64,000 nt of DNA from Planktophila sp965267775 (GCA_965267775.1 OZ254140.1:1-64000); one strand, 5' to 3'. Shown: positions 1 to 8,952, counted from the stretch's first letter. A program made the numbers and translations. Notes: generated by a model from the letters alone, not told the origin.

Positions 1-1416
1 ATGGTGTTAACCGCCCTTGAGTTGACCCAGTTATGGGAGCGCGTGGTCGATCATGTTTCGACAGGCGAACCTCAACACCGAGCCTTCTTAGCGATGACCA
101 AACCGCTCGGACTCGTTCCTAATGAGGATGGACCGGCAAGCCTCTTGGTAGCAGCTCCAAACGCCTTCGCGAAAGATGTTCTCGAGTCTCGACTTCGCCC
201 AGTTGTTAATGAAGTCCTCTCTCGTGAACTCGGAGGTCCTGCAAATATCGCAGTGATGGTCGATGAGAGCATCGAACTCGCAGATCTACCAGAGCCAACA
301 GTCACTGTTGAAGTTCCACGTCCTGGAACAGGTCGCGAAGCTGCGCCATCGATTTCATCAACATCTTCTAGTGATGCACTTGGTTCACAGTTAAATGAAC
401 GATACACATTTGAAACTTTCGTTACTGGAGAATCAAATCGTTTCGCACGCGCTGCTGCGATTGCAGTAGCAGAAGCGCCAGCGAAGGCTTACAACCCGCT
501 CTTTATCTACGGTGATTCAGGTCTTGGAAAGACTCACCTTCTCCATGCAATTGGTGCATATTCACGCGAGCTCTTTCCAAATATTCGAGTGCGTTATGTT
601 TCATCAGAAGAATTTACCAACGACTTTATTAACTCGATTCGCGATGATAAAGCAACATCTTTCCAACGTCGCTATCGTGATTTAGATGTGCTGCTTATTG
701 ACGATATTCAATTTCTTGAAAATAAAGAGCGTACACAGGAAGAGTTCTTCCATACATTTAACACTTTGCATAATGCGAAGAAGCAGATTGTTATCTCATC
801 TGATCGCTCACCAAAACAATTAACAACTCTCGAAGATCGACTTCGCTCACGTTTTGCGTGGGGGTTCACAATCGATGTTCAACCACCAGAGCTTGAGACA
901 CGTATCGCTATCTTGAGAAAGAAAGCGGCACAAGACCGACTCAACGCACCTGATGATGTTCTTGAATTTATCGCAAGTAAAATCTCTACAAATATTCGCG
1001 AGCTCGAAGGTGCACTTATCCGTGTTACTGCATTTGCTAGCTTGAACCGTCAGAGCGTTGATATGGGTCTTGCTGAAATCGTTCTTAAAGATTTAATGCC
1101 ATCTGAATCAAATCCAGAGATCACAGCTGCAACGATCATGGCTCAGACCGCTGCCTTCTTTAAACTCACACTGGAAGATCTCTGTGGCACCTCTCGCTCT
1201 CGCGCACTTGTTGAGGCTCGCCAGATTGCGATGTACCTTTGCCGTGAGCTGACCGACCTTTCACTTCCTAAGATTGGCCAGACCTTCGGTGGCCGTGACC
1301 ATACGACTGTGATGCATGCCGATCGAAAGATCCGTGAGCTTATGGCAGAGCGACGAGCTCTCTATAACCACGTTAATGAGATCACCACCAAGATTAAGCA
1401 GCAAAGCTCCTACTAA
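1..1416 (+). CDS. dnaA: Chromosomal replication initiator DnaA
   Basis: This AAA+ protein binds DnaA boxes at the origin, melts the adjacent AT-rich DNA and recruits the helicase. The 471-residue product has an N-terminal interaction domain, a variable linker at about 90-130, and an AAA+ core with Walker A GDSGLGKTH at residues 171-179 and Walker B LLIDDIQF from residue 231. The C-terminal helix-turn-helix carries the box-recognition signature GGRDHTTVMHA. The first base of the window is the A of the ATG, so the sequence was probably rotated to begin here and nothing upstream can be checked. The start is plausible by length. The origin with its DnaA boxes lies directly downstream. Confidence 0.98.
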   Translation: MVLTALELTQLWERVVDHVSTGEPQHRAFLAMTKPLGLVPNEDGPASLLVAAPNAFAKDVLESRLRPVVNEVLSRELGGPANIAVMVDESIELADLPEPTVTVEVPRPGTGREAAPSISSTSSSDALGSQLNERYTFETFVTGESNRFARAAAIAVAEAPAKAYNPLFIYGDSGLGKTHLLHAIGAYSRELFPNIRVRYVSSEEFTNDFINSIRDDKATSFQRRYRDLDVLLIDDIQFLENKERTQEEFFHTFNTLHNAKKQIVISSDRSPKQLTTLEDRLRSRFAWGFTIDVQPPELETRIAILRKKAAQDRLNAPDDVLEFIASKISTNIRELEGALIRVTAFASLNRQSVDMGLAEIVLKDLMPSESNPEITAATIMAQTAAFFKLTLEDLCGTSRSRALVEARQIAMYLCRELTDLSLPKIGQTFGGRDHTTVMHADRKIRELMAERRALYNHVNEITTKIKQQSSY

Positions 1417-1847
1417 CTCTCTACCGGTCATCGTTAATGACCAGTTGAGAGATGTCCGCTTTAACACCTTTACCCCCAGATGTGGAAAAGATGTGGATAA
1501 CTGTGGATAAAGCGGGATTTATGTGGGTAGTGGGAGGTGTTTCAAGAGAATTTAGCTAGAAAGAGAAGGGAAGGTAGGGAGATGAGTAGATCTATCCATA
1601 GGTTATCCACACTTTCTACAGGTTTATCCACAGAAATAAAGGATAACTTCTCCCTTCTGACCAGCCCTTTTACCTTTTACCCACAGAAAACCCTTACACC
1701 TATTACTACTACTTTTATATATAAATATCTCTCTCCCCAAGCGAACCTGTGGGACCGCACCACCCATTCCTTTATTGAAGGCATCTATGCCAAACTTTCC
1801 AACCTTGGAGTGGTTAATACACCGACGGATGAGATGAGGGCTTCGGC
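1417..1847. other. oriC: Probable replication origin (oriC) between dnaA and dnaN
   Basis: This 431-base spacer has no convincing gene. It holds four exact copies of the consensus DnaA box TTATCCACA: two on the minus strand (TGTGGATAA at 1492-1500 and 1502-1510, only one base apart) and two on the plus strand (1603-1611 and 1624-1632). Near matches lie at 1481-1489 and 1592-1600. The two pairs face each other. An AT-rich tract at about 1701-1735, with the run TTTTATATATAAATAT, is the best candidate for the DNA unwinding element. This arrangement between dnaA and dnaN is the usual actinobacterial origin layout. Confidence 0.93.
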
Positions 1848-2978
1848 ATGAAATTCACAGTAGATCAGCAGGCGTTAACTGATGGCGTTAATTGGGTATC
1901 TCGCTCCCTCTCAACCCGCCCAATCAAGACCGAGCTCCTCGGTATCAAAATCGATGCAACTGGCGATCAGGTGATTCTCTCTGCCTCAGATCTCGAGACA
2001 TCCTCTAAATCCCACTTCACCGCAGATATCTTTGAAAAGGGCGAAGTTCTCGTTCCCGGAAAGTTACTCGCTGAAATCTCTCGTTCACTTCCTAATAAAC
2101 CAATCACTATCACTCTAGATGGTTCACGTGTTTTAGTAACTTCAGGTTCAGCAAAGTTCACACTTCCAACGCTCTCATTATCTGAATATCCAAATCTTCC
2201 AGAACTTCCAGAGCGCACAGGTGTTGTTGCAAGTGACACCTTCGCAACAGCGGTTGCACAAGTTGCAATCGCAGCAGGTCGTGACGACTCACTACCTACA
2301 TTGACAGGTGTTCATGTTGAGATTGAAGAAGATAAAGTAACTCTCGCAGCAACAGATCGATACCGTCTCGCTGTCCGTGAATTTAATTGGGACCCATCAA
2401 CACCAGGACTCTCAACTTCAGCGCTGATGCGCGCTCGCACACTTGCGGATGCTGCTAAATCACTCACTGGTTCTAAAGAGGTAAACCTCTCCTTCGCACC
2501 AGCAACATCTTCAGATCGCCTCGCAGGTTTCTCAGGCGCTGGAAAGACAATGACATCACGTATGTTGGATGGAACATTCCCTCCATACCGCCACCTTCTT
2601 CCAACTGAAGCATCTACAACTGCAGTTGTAGAGGTTGCACCATTCTTAGATTCTGTTCGTCGTGTTGCACTCGTTGCAGATAAGACAATTCCACTACGTC
2701 TTGAATTTGCAGATGGTGGTGTCTCACTCGAAGCAGGAACAGGTGAAGAGGCACAAGCGACAGAGACAATCGATGTACTCCTTAATGGAGATCCCATCTC
2801 AATCGCATTTAATCCAGTGTTTCTCGCAGATGGACTACAAGCTGTAGGAACTCCATTTGTACAGATTTCATTTACCGGATCAAACAAGCCAGCTATTTTG
2901 ACTGGGCGCAGCGAACCTAACGGTGCCTCTATCGATACATATAAGTACTTGTTGATGCCAATGCGTTACGCATCTTAA
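1848..2978 (+). CDS. dnaN: DNA polymerase III sliding clamp (beta subunit)
   Basis: The beta clamp dimerises around DNA and tethers polymerase III and other replication proteins. At 376 residues it has the normal length for three clamp domains. The C-terminal MPMRY motif is the conserved end of the family and forms part of the protein-binding pocket region. The ATG at 1848 follows a purine-rich GAGGG stretch about 8 bases upstream. Position after the origin and before recF is the standard bacterial order. A longer reading frame at 1537-1851 ends across this start and is treated as spurious because it covers the DnaA boxes. Confidence 0.98.
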   Translation: MKFTVDQQALTDGVNWVSRSLSTRPIKTELLGIKIDATGDQVILSASDLETSSKSHFTADIFEKGEVLVPGKLLAEISRSLPNKPITITLDGSRVLVTSGSAKFTLPTLSLSEYPNLPELPERTGVVASDTFATAVAQVAIAAGRDDSLPTLTGVHVEIEEDKVTLAATDRYRLAVREFNWDPSTPGLSTSALMRARTLADAAKSLTGSKEVNLSFAPATSSDRLAGFSGAGKTMTSRMLDGTFPPYRHLLPTEASTTAVVEVAPFLDSVRRVALVADKTIPLRLEFADGGVSLEAGTGEEAQATETIDVLLNGDPISIAFNPVFLADGLQAVGTPFVQISFTGSNKPAILTGRSEPNGASIDTYKYLLMPMRYAS

Positions 2979-3003
2979 GAACTCCTTCGGTAGATAGTTA
3001 ATA

Positions 3004-4092
3004 ATGCGCGTTAAACGGCTAGCGCTGACCAACTTCCGCTCCTATAAAGAGCTCGAGCTGGAGTTCGCACCTGGTCCTACGACTTTCATCGGTAATAATG
3101 GTTCAGGTAAAACAAATATCGCAGAGAGTTTGATCTACCTCGCATACCTGTCATCACATCGCGTCTCAACTAATCAGCCACTTCTTGCTCTAGGTAGCGA
3201 TCAAGCAATCATCCGCGCCGAGATCGAGCGCGACAATAGAACTCTGCAAGTAGATCTAGAGATCAATGCAAGTAAAGCTAACCGCGCACGTCTTAATAGC
3301 AACGCTGTTAAATCACAACGCGAAATTCTCGGAGCGCTTCAAATTGTTTACTTCTCCCCTGAAGATCTCGATCTTGTTCGAGGTGAACCAACAGATCGAC
3401 GTAACTTCCTGGACAAATTACTTATTACCCAATCACCACGTTTAGCTGGCGTCATCAGTGATTACGACCGAGTTGTTCGCCAGAGAAATACTCTCCTTAA
3501 AACTCGCGCACCGCAGAACGCGCTAGAACCATGGACAGAACAACTTATTAGATTTGGTGCCGAGCTATCGGCAGAGCGTGTGAAGTTAGTTGATGATCTC
3601 AACCCTTATGTTGCAGAGCATTATCGAAACCTCAACGAGGTAAAGCCAGCATCAATCTCATATAAATCATCAACCGAAGGCCTCACGGCAGATGTCAATG
3701 AAAATATTGAAATTATGCAGCTTCGTGCAACCGAAGTAATCAAACAAGAGATGGATCGCGGGGCATCACTGATTGGTCCACACCGAGATGATCTCCATCT
3801 CCAACTTGGTGATTTTCCAGCGAAAGGTTATGCAAGTCACGGTGAATCATGGTCGATGGCTATTGCGCTCCGTATCGGCAGTTACACACTTCTTAAATCC
3901 GAAGGTGCGGATCCAGTATTGATTCTCGACGATATCTTCGCTGAGCTTGACAACCAACGTCGCCAACAATTAACTGCCGTCACACAATTAGCCGAACAAA
4001 CAATTATTACGACAGCTGTTGAAAGTGATCTCCCACCAGAGCTATTGTCTGCAAAGTTCTATGTAACCCCCGGACAGGTAGAGAAGAGGTAA
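3004..4092 (+). CDS. recF: DNA replication and repair protein RecF
   Basis: RecF is an SMC-like ATPase that helps load RecA at single-stranded gaps. The 362-residue protein has Walker A GNNGSGKT at residues 30-37, preceded by the typical N-terminal strand reading LTNFRSY. Near the C-terminus it has the Walker B and D-loop region LILDDIFAELD. Length is normal. The gene starts 25 bases after dnaN and ends 2 bases before the DUF721 gene, so the three are probably co-transcribed. The start at 3004 lacks a strong ribosome site but gives the conserved N-terminus. Confidence 0.97.
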   Translation: MRVKRLALTNFRSYKELELEFAPGPTTFIGNNGSGKTNIAESLIYLAYLSSHRVSTNQPLLALGSDQAIIRAEIERDNRTLQVDLEINASKANRARLNSNAVKSQREILGALQIVYFSPEDLDLVRGEPTDRRNFLDKLLITQSPRLAGVISDYDRVVRQRNTLLKTRAPQNALEPWTEQLIRFGAELSAERVKLVDDLNPYVAEHYRNLNEVKPASISYKSSTEGLTADVNENIEIMQLRATEVIKQEMDRGASLIGPHRDDLHLQLGDFPAKGYASHGESWSMAIALRIGSYTLLKSEGADPVLILDDIFAELDNQRRQQLTAVTQLAEQTIITTAVESDLPPELLSAKFYVTPGQVEKR

Positions 4093-4094
4093 CG

Positions 4095-4547
4095 ATGGCA
4101 AAGCGCGATCTCGCCCTCGATCTCTTCCGCAGCTATAAAACCGGTTTTATCAAGAAGTCCCGTCCGCGCCCTGAACGCGGTCAAGGCCCTGGAGATCCAA
4201 CTCTTGTCGCCAATATCCTCGAAGACCTAGTGAAGGATCGCGAATGGGATTCAGGGTTAGCCGAAGGCAATCTCTTCGCCACCTGGGCGAAGATTGTTGG
4301 GGCAGATGTCGCCCAGCACACCGAACCCATCTCCCTCCTTGAGGGCAAATTGCTCATCCGATGTTCATCGACTGCTTGGGCGACCCAATTGACCCTGGCT
4401 CAGAACGACATCCTCGCCACTATCCGAGCTAGCGCTCCCGGCGCCCTCGTCGAGGCGCTCCGTTTCATCGGCCCCCAAGCTCCAAGCTGGAAGAAGGGCA
4501 TCCGCAGCGTGAGTAATGGAAGGGGCCCCCGAGACACTTACGGGTAA
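4095..4547 (+). CDS. DUF721 / DciA-like protein
   Basis: This 150-residue protein belongs to the DUF721 family, which includes DciA, the ancestral loader of the replicative helicase DnaB. The family core is visible from about residue 45 to 125: a hydrophobic stretch with FATWAKIVGADVAQHTEP followed by a conserved segment reading LLIRCSSTAWATQL. The basic N-terminus is typical of actinobacterial members. It follows recF by 2 bases, the usual position of this gene. A role in helicase loading is inferred from the family. The gyrB and gyrA genes that commonly follow in Actinobacteria are not present here; the next gene is dnaK. Confidence 0.88.
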   Translation: MAKRDLALDLFRSYKTGFIKKSRPRPERGQGPGDPTLVANILEDLVKDREWDSGLAEGNLFATWAKIVGADVAQHTEPISLLEGKLLIRCSSTAWATQLTLAQNDILATIRASAPGALVEALRFIGPQAPSWKKGIRSVSNGRGPRDTYG

Positions 4548-4614
4548 CGCCTCAAAGGCGAAGGAAAGGCGATTTTAAAAAGTCTTTCCAAATCGCCGGT
4601 TCGCCTTTAAGGCG
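4548..4614. repeat. Three consecutive inverted repeats after the DUF721 gene
   Basis: Three short palindromic structures lie in tandem. CGCCT and AGGCG (4548-4552, 4556-4560) flank CAA. GGCGATTT and AAATCGCC (4568-4575, 4590-4597) flank 14 bases. CGCCTTTAAGGCG (4602-4614) is a near-perfect palindrome. The first and third share the same arms. No clear T-run follows, so a simple intrinsic terminator is not certain. A transcription barrier or stable 3' end between the replication operon and dnaK is the most likely role. Confidence 0.55.
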
Positions 4615-4655
4615 GAATATTTATCGGTAGCGGGGTGTTCTACCTATCAAGAAAC

Positions 4656-4674
4656 CTGAGTCGCAACGACTCAA
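4656..4674. promoter_or_regulatory. HAIR-type HspR operator upstream of dnaK
   Basis: The sequence CCTGAGT at 4655-4661, seven bases (CGCAACG), then ACTCAAC at 4669-4675 matches the HspR-associated inverted repeat CTTGAGT-N7-ACTCAAG at six of seven positions in each half, with the exact 7-base spacer. The inner arms TGAGTCG and CGACTCA are perfectly complementary. A further half site ACTCAGG lies at 4692-4698. The hspR gene closes the operon at 8010-8402, so feedback repression of dnaK-grpE-dnaJ-hspR is expected. No CIRCE element was seen. Confidence 0.85.
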
Positions 4675-4770
4675 CTCTTTGGGTACTATCAACTCAGGTC
4701 TCCCAGTAAGTAACCCTGACCCAAATTGGCTCGGGAGACGAGTAATCGTGAAAACGAAGGAGTTATATAA

Positions 4771-6597
4771 ATGGCTAGAGCAGTCGGAATCGACTTAGGA
4801 ACAACAAATAGCTGCGTATCAGTTCTTGAAGGTGGAGAGCCAACAGTTATTGCAAACGCAGAAGGCGCTCGCACAACCCCATCGATCGTCGCATTCGCAA
4901 AGAATGGCGAAGTTCTCGTCGGTGAAGTTGCAAAGCGTCAATCAGTGACAAATGTTGAGCGAACAATCCGTTCCGTTAAGCGTCACATGGGTACATCTTG
5001 GACACAAGAGATTGATGGCAAGAAGTACACACCACAAGAAATTTCAGCGCGCGTTCTTCAGAAGTTGAAGCGCGATGCAGAGGCTTACCTCGGTGAGTCA
5101 GTAACAGATGCAGTTATTACAGTCCCTGCATATTTCTCCGATGCAGAGCGTCAAGCAACTAAAGAAGCCGGTGAGATCGCAGGACTTAATGTTCTCCGCA
5201 TCATCAACGAGCCAACTGCTGCAGCCCTTGCATACGGTCTTGATAAGGCTGATAAAGAGCAGACAATTCTCGTCTTCGACCTCGGTGGTGGAACCTTCGA
5301 CGTTTCACTCCTTGAAATCGGCGACGGTGTCGTTGAAGTAAAGGCAACATCAGGTGATAACCACCTCGGTGGAGATGACTGGGATCAAGCACTTGTTGAT
5401 CACCTCGTAAAAACTTTCGGATCTGCAAGTGGCATCGACCTTACAAAAGATAAGATGGCAATGCAGCGTATCCGCGAAGCTGCAGAGAAGGCGAAGATTG
5501 AACTCTCATCTTCACAATCTGCAACTATCAACCTTCCATACATCACAGTTGATGCAGAGAAGAATCCACTCTTCCTCGACGAGACAATCACACGTGCACA
5601 GTTCCAAGCACTTACAGCTGATCTACTCGATCGTTGCAAAAAGCCATTCCAAGCTGTACTTAAAGATGCAGGAATTGCAATCAACAAGATCGAATCAGTT
5701 GTTCTCGTTGGTGGATCTACTCGTATGCCAGCTGTTGTTGATTTGGTACGCGAACTTACCGGTGGAAAAGAGCCAAATAAGGGCGTAAACCCTGATGAAG
5801 TAGTTGCAGTAGGTGCATCACTTCAAGCCGGTGTTCTCAAAGGCGAAGTGAAGGATGTTCTCCTTCTCGATGTCACACCTCTCTCACTTGGTATTGAGAC
5901 CAAGGGTGGAGTAATGACAAAGCTCATTGAGCGAAACACAACTATTCCAACAAAGCGTTCAGAGATCTTTACAACTGCTGACGATAGCCAGCCAGCTGTA
6001 CAGATTCAGGCTTACCAAGGTGAGCGTGAGATGGCTGCATATAACAAGAAGCTCGGCATGTTTGAGCTCACTGGAATTGCACCCGCTCCACGCGGAGTTC
6101 CGCAGATCGAAGTAACTTTCGATATCGACGCTAATGGAATCGTTCATGTATCAGCGAAGGATCTCGCAACTGGTAAAGAGCAGGGCATGACCATCACAGG
6201 TGGCTCAGCTCTTTCAAAGGATGAGATTGATCGCATGATGCAAGATGCTGAAGCACACGCCAATGAAGATAAGCAGCGTCGTGAAGAGGCAGAGATTCGT
6301 AACACTGGCGATTCACTTCTCTATCAGACAGAGAAGTTCCTTAAAGATAATGAAGGTAAGTTCGAAGGTGAGCTTGCTACACAGAAGTCAGAGCTCGATG
6401 CAGCACTTGAAGAGTTGAAGACAGCTCTCGGCGGTGCAAACTTCGAGATGATCAAATCATCTACTGAGAAGGTATCAACACTTTCACAGGCAGTTGGTGG
6501 CGCACTCTATGCAGCTAATGCTGCACAAACAGAGGGTGCTCCAGCAGATGATGGCGTCGAAGACGCTGAAGTTATTGATGAGGATGCGTCTAACTAA
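4771..6597 (+). CDS. dnaK: Chaperone DnaK (Hsp70)
   Basis: This ATP-dependent chaperone folds and rescues proteins with DnaJ and GrpE in the cytoplasm. The 608-residue protein opens with the phosphate-binding motif GIDLGTTNSCVSV. It has the second phosphate loop VFDLGGGTFDVSLLE near residue 170 and the linker region DVTPLSLGIET at about 370. An acidic C-terminal tail ends the protein. A strong ribosome site AAGGAG at 4757-4762 sits 8 bases before the ATG. The stop codon overlaps the grpE start by one base. The HAIR operator upstream indicates control by HspR. Confidence 0.99.
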   Translation: MARAVGIDLGTTNSCVSVLEGGEPTVIANAEGARTTPSIVAFAKNGEVLVGEVAKRQSVTNVERTIRSVKRHMGTSWTQEIDGKKYTPQEISARVLQKLKRDAEAYLGESVTDAVITVPAYFSDAERQATKEAGEIAGLNVLRIINEPTAAALAYGLDKADKEQTILVFDLGGGTFDVSLLEIGDGVVEVKATSGDNHLGGDDWDQALVDHLVKTFGSASGIDLTKDKMAMQRIREAAEKAKIELSSSQSATINLPYITVDAEKNPLFLDETITRAQFQALTADLLDRCKKPFQAVLKDAGIAINKIESVVLVGGSTRMPAVVDLVRELTGGKEPNKGVNPDEVVAVGASLQAGVLKGEVKDVLLLDVTPLSLGIETKGGVMTKLIERNTTIPTKRSEIFTTADDSQPAVQIQAYQGEREMAAYNKKLGMFELTGIAPAPRGVPQIEVTFDIDANGIVHVSAKDLATGKEQGMTITGGSALSKDEIDRMMQDAEAHANEDKQRREEAEIRNTGDSLLYQTEKFLKDNEGKFEGELATQKSELDAALEELKTALGGANFEMIKSSTEKVSTLSQAVGGALYAANAAQTEGAPADDGVEDAEVIDEDASN

Positions 6598-7082
6598 TGA
6601 CTGATGAATCAACACCAGTTGATGAAGTTGTAGAAGATGTAGTTGTGGAGGCACCGGGTCAGGAGACTGACCCGGTTGCATCTCTTACTGCAGACCTTCA
6701 ACGTCTTCAGGCTGAATATGCCAACTACCGCAAACGTGTAGAGCGTGATCGTTCCGTCGCCCACGAACTCGCAATCGGCTCTGTATTAACAGAGCTATTG
6801 GCTACTTTGGACGATGTCGACCGCGCCTCACAGCACGGTGAACTCACCGGTGGCTTCAAGGCAGTTGCAGATCAACTAGCCTCTATTACAAACCGTTTTG
6901 GTCTCGAAAAATATGGAACCGATGGTGATCTATTTGATCCACAGATCCATGAAGCGCTGATGCATGAGACATCCGCAGATGTTGCAGTTGCTACAGCATC
7001 GAAGATCTTGCAACCTGGTTATAAGTACAAAGAGCGCATCTTGCGCCCTGCACGTGTATCTGTAACAGAGCCAGAGGCTTAA
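6597..7082 (+). CDS. grpE: Nucleotide exchange factor GrpE
   Basis: GrpE releases ADP from DnaK. The 161-residue protein has an acidic, disordered N-terminus of about 30 residues, then the long coiled coil that starts around LQAEYANYRKRVERD. A beta domain near the end contains FDPQIHEALMHE, the family's signature region. It is translationally coupled to dnaK by a TAATG overlap and followed by dnaJ after 7 bases. Length is at the short end of normal. Confidence 0.97.
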   Translation: MTDESTPVDEVVEDVVVEAPGQETDPVASLTADLQRLQAEYANYRKRVERDRSVAHELAIGSVLTELLATLDDVDRASQHGELTGGFKAVADQLASITNRFGLEKYGTDGDLFDPQIHEALMHETSADVAVATASKILQPGYKYKERILRPARVSVTEPEA

Positions 7083-7089
7083 ATAAAAG

Positions 7090-8013
7090 ATGGCTGCGAA
7101 AGATCTCTACGAGAAGGACTTCTATAAAGTCCTAGGTGTTGATAAAAAGGCGACCCCTGAGGAAATTAAGAAGAAGTACCGCTCATTAGCGCGCGATCTA
7201 CACCCTGATAAGAATCAGGGTGATTCTGCGTTGGAAGAGAAATTTAAAGCTGTCTCTGAAGCTTATGACATCTTGTCTGATGCTAAGAAGCGCGCAGAGT
7301 ATGACGAAGCGCGTTCACTCTTTGAACGTGGCGGTTTCCGCGCACCTACCGGTGGCGGAAATTACCAAGGTGGAGATTTCTCTGACATCTTCGGTGGTGG
7401 AAACCCACAAGATATCTTTGCAAATCTCTTCGGTGGAGCGGGTATGCGTCGCGGTCCACGTAAAGGACAAGATCTTCAAACCGAATCAACAATTACATTT
7501 AAGGAGTCCATCTTTGGAACAACTCTTGATTTGAAATTATCTTCAGATGGAAAGGCGCAGAACATCACTGCGCGCGTTCCGGCTGGAGTCAACGATGGCG
7601 CAAAAATTCGCGTCAAAGGAAAAGGTGCGCCAGGAGAAGCTGGTCCTGGTGATCTCTTCATCTTGCTCACCGTAAAAGCACACCCAATCTTTTCGCGTAA
7701 AGGCGAGAACTTGTTATTAACTCTGCCGGTAACTTTTGCTGAGGCTACTCTTGGCGCAGATATAAAAGTTCCGACACTGAGCGGTGAAGATGTCACTGTT
7801 CGCCTCGCTCCTGGAACACCTACAGGACGTGTACTTCGCGTTAAAGGTCGAGGAATAACTAAGGGCCACACCGTCGGCGACCTACTTGTGACTATCGATG
7901 TTCAAGTTCCACGTCGCGTTGAAGGTGAAGCTCTAGAGGCGCTGAAGAAATTTGAGGAACTGACAAAAGATCATGATGTTCGTTCTGAATTTAATACAAA
8001 GGCGAAGGTATGA
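7090..8013 (+). CDS. DnaJ-family co-chaperone lacking the zinc finger
   Basis: This J-domain protein delivers clients to DnaK and stimulates its ATPase. The N-terminal J domain (about residues 9-75) has the catalytic HPD motif in DLHPDKNQG. A Gly/Phe-rich segment at about 80-120 and two C-terminal substrate-binding beta domains follow. The 307-residue protein contains no cysteine, so the four CxxCxGxG zinc motifs of classical DnaJ are absent and the architecture is that of CbpA/type II co-chaperones. The gene lies between grpE and hspR and overlaps hspR by four bases (ATGA). Confidence 0.95.
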   Translation: MAAKDLYEKDFYKVLGVDKKATPEEIKKKYRSLARDLHPDKNQGDSALEEKFKAVSEAYDILSDAKKRAEYDEARSLFERGGFRAPTGGGNYQGGDFSDIFGGGNPQDIFANLFGGAGMRRGPRKGQDLQTESTITFKESIFGTTLDLKLSSDGKAQNITARVPAGVNDGAKIRVKGKGAPGEAGPGDLFILLTVKAHPIFSRKGENLLLTLPVTFAEATLGADIKVPTLSGEDVTVRLAPGTPTGRVLRVKGRGITKGHTVGDLLVTIDVQVPRRVEGEALEALKKFEELTKDHDVRSEFNTKAKV

Positions 8014-8402
8014 GCGAGAACCGCGAACCACAAGAGCTCGACGATGAGAAAGGTCTCTACGTCATCTCAGTTGCGGCAGAGCTCTCTGGACTGCACCCAC
8101 AAACTTTGCGCCAATATGATCGCCTTGGTTTAGTCTCACCAGATCGGACCGAAGGACGTAACCGCCGTTATTCACTACGCGATATTGCATCCCTTCGTAT
8201 GGTCCAACGCCTCGTGGGTGAAGGAATCAACCATGCAGGGGTAAAGCGAATTATTGAGCTTGAAACCGCGATGGCCAATATGGCGATAGAAGTTGCACAG
8301 CTTCGTATCGAGATGGATGCGCTCCTAGAAGAGAATCCACCAAAGAGTTTAAAAGCTAAGAAGAAATCTCCTGAAGTCATTCTCTATGACGACAAGAAGT
8401 AA
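8010..8402 (+). CDS. hspR: Heat-shock repressor HspR (MerR family)
   Basis: HspR represses the dnaK operon by binding HAIR palindromes, using DnaK as co-repressor in characterised Actinobacteria. The 130-residue protein has a MerR-type winged helix from about residue 14 to 85 (YVISVAAELSGLHPQTLRQY, then RYSLRDIASLRMVQRL) and a coiled-coil C-terminus. Its start overlaps dnaJ by ATGA, so it is the last gene of the operon. The matching operator is at 4655-4675. The autoregulatory loop is inferred from the family and the operator. Confidence 0.95.
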   Translation: MSENREPQELDDEKGLYVISVAAELSGLHPQTLRQYDRLGLVSPDRTEGRNRRYSLRDIASLRMVQRLVGEGINHAGVKRIIELETAMANMAIEVAQLRIEMDALLEENPPKSLKAKKKSPEVILYDDKK

Positions 8403-8406
8403 GGGA

Positions 8407-8412
8407 TAAGGT
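8407..8412 (+). promoter_or_regulatory. Probable leaderless -10 element for pyrE
   Basis: TAAGGT ends six bases before the pyrE ATG and fits the TANNNT form of actinobacterial -10 boxes. With the start codon at the expected transcription start, the mRNA would be leaderless. No good Shine-Dalgarno sequence sits at normal spacing. Confidence 0.5.
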
Positions 8413-8418
8413 CACCCC

Positions 8419-8952
8419 ATGAGCGCACGCGAATCCCTTAAGAATGAAATCATCAACAAGGCTGTAGTTCACGGAAAAGTGATCCTATCTTCAGGTAAAG
8501 AAGCTGATTACTACGTAGATCTTCGCCGCATTACTTTGGATCATGTTGCAGCTCCATTAGTTGGTGAGGTCATGCTCGATCTCACCAAAGATCTTGAATT
8601 CGATGCAGTTGGTGGCTTAACACTTGGTGCAGATCCTGTTGCAACAGCGATGATGCATGTTGCATCACGCAACAGTCGCGCACTTGATTCATTTGTTGTT
8701 CGCAAAGAAGGAAAAGCTCACGGACTTCAACGTCGCATCGAAGGCCCAGATGTAAAGGGCAAGCGAGTATTGGCTGTTGAAGATACTTCAACGACAGGTG
8801 GCTCTGTATTAACAGCAGTTGAAGCGCTCATTGAGGCTGGCGCAATTGTTGTTGGAGTCGCCGTTATCGTTGAGCGTGGTGCAAAGGATGCAATCGAGGC
8901 AGCTGGTTATAAGTATTACGCCGCCTACCAATTAGCAGATCTCGGTCTTTAA
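8419..8952 (+). CDS. pyrE: Orotate phosphoribosyltransferase
   Basis: The enzyme joins orotate to PRPP to form OMP in pyrimidine synthesis. The 177-residue protein has the PRPP-binding signature VLAVEDTSTTGGS at about residues 115-127. It also has an N-terminal segment reading VILSSGKEADYYVD, typical of PyrE, and the GGLTLGADPVA loop. The last codon overlaps the stop of the convergent DedA gene in a shared TTAA. A leaderless promoter is likely. Confidence 0.96.
   Translation: MSARESLKNEIINKAVVHGKVILSSGKEADYYVDLRRITLDHVAAPLVGEVMLDLTKDLEFDAVGGLTLGADPVATAMMHVASRNSRALDSFVVRKEGKAHGLQRRIEGPDVKGKRVLAVEDTSTTGGSVLTAVEALIEAGAIVVGVAVIVERGAKDAIEAAGYKYYAAYQLADLGL

Noticed and set aside
1537..1851. Open frame of 104 codons between dnaA and dnaN
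   Set aside because: It covers the DnaA boxes and AT-rich tract, has no coding character or ribosome site, and is best read as part of the origin.
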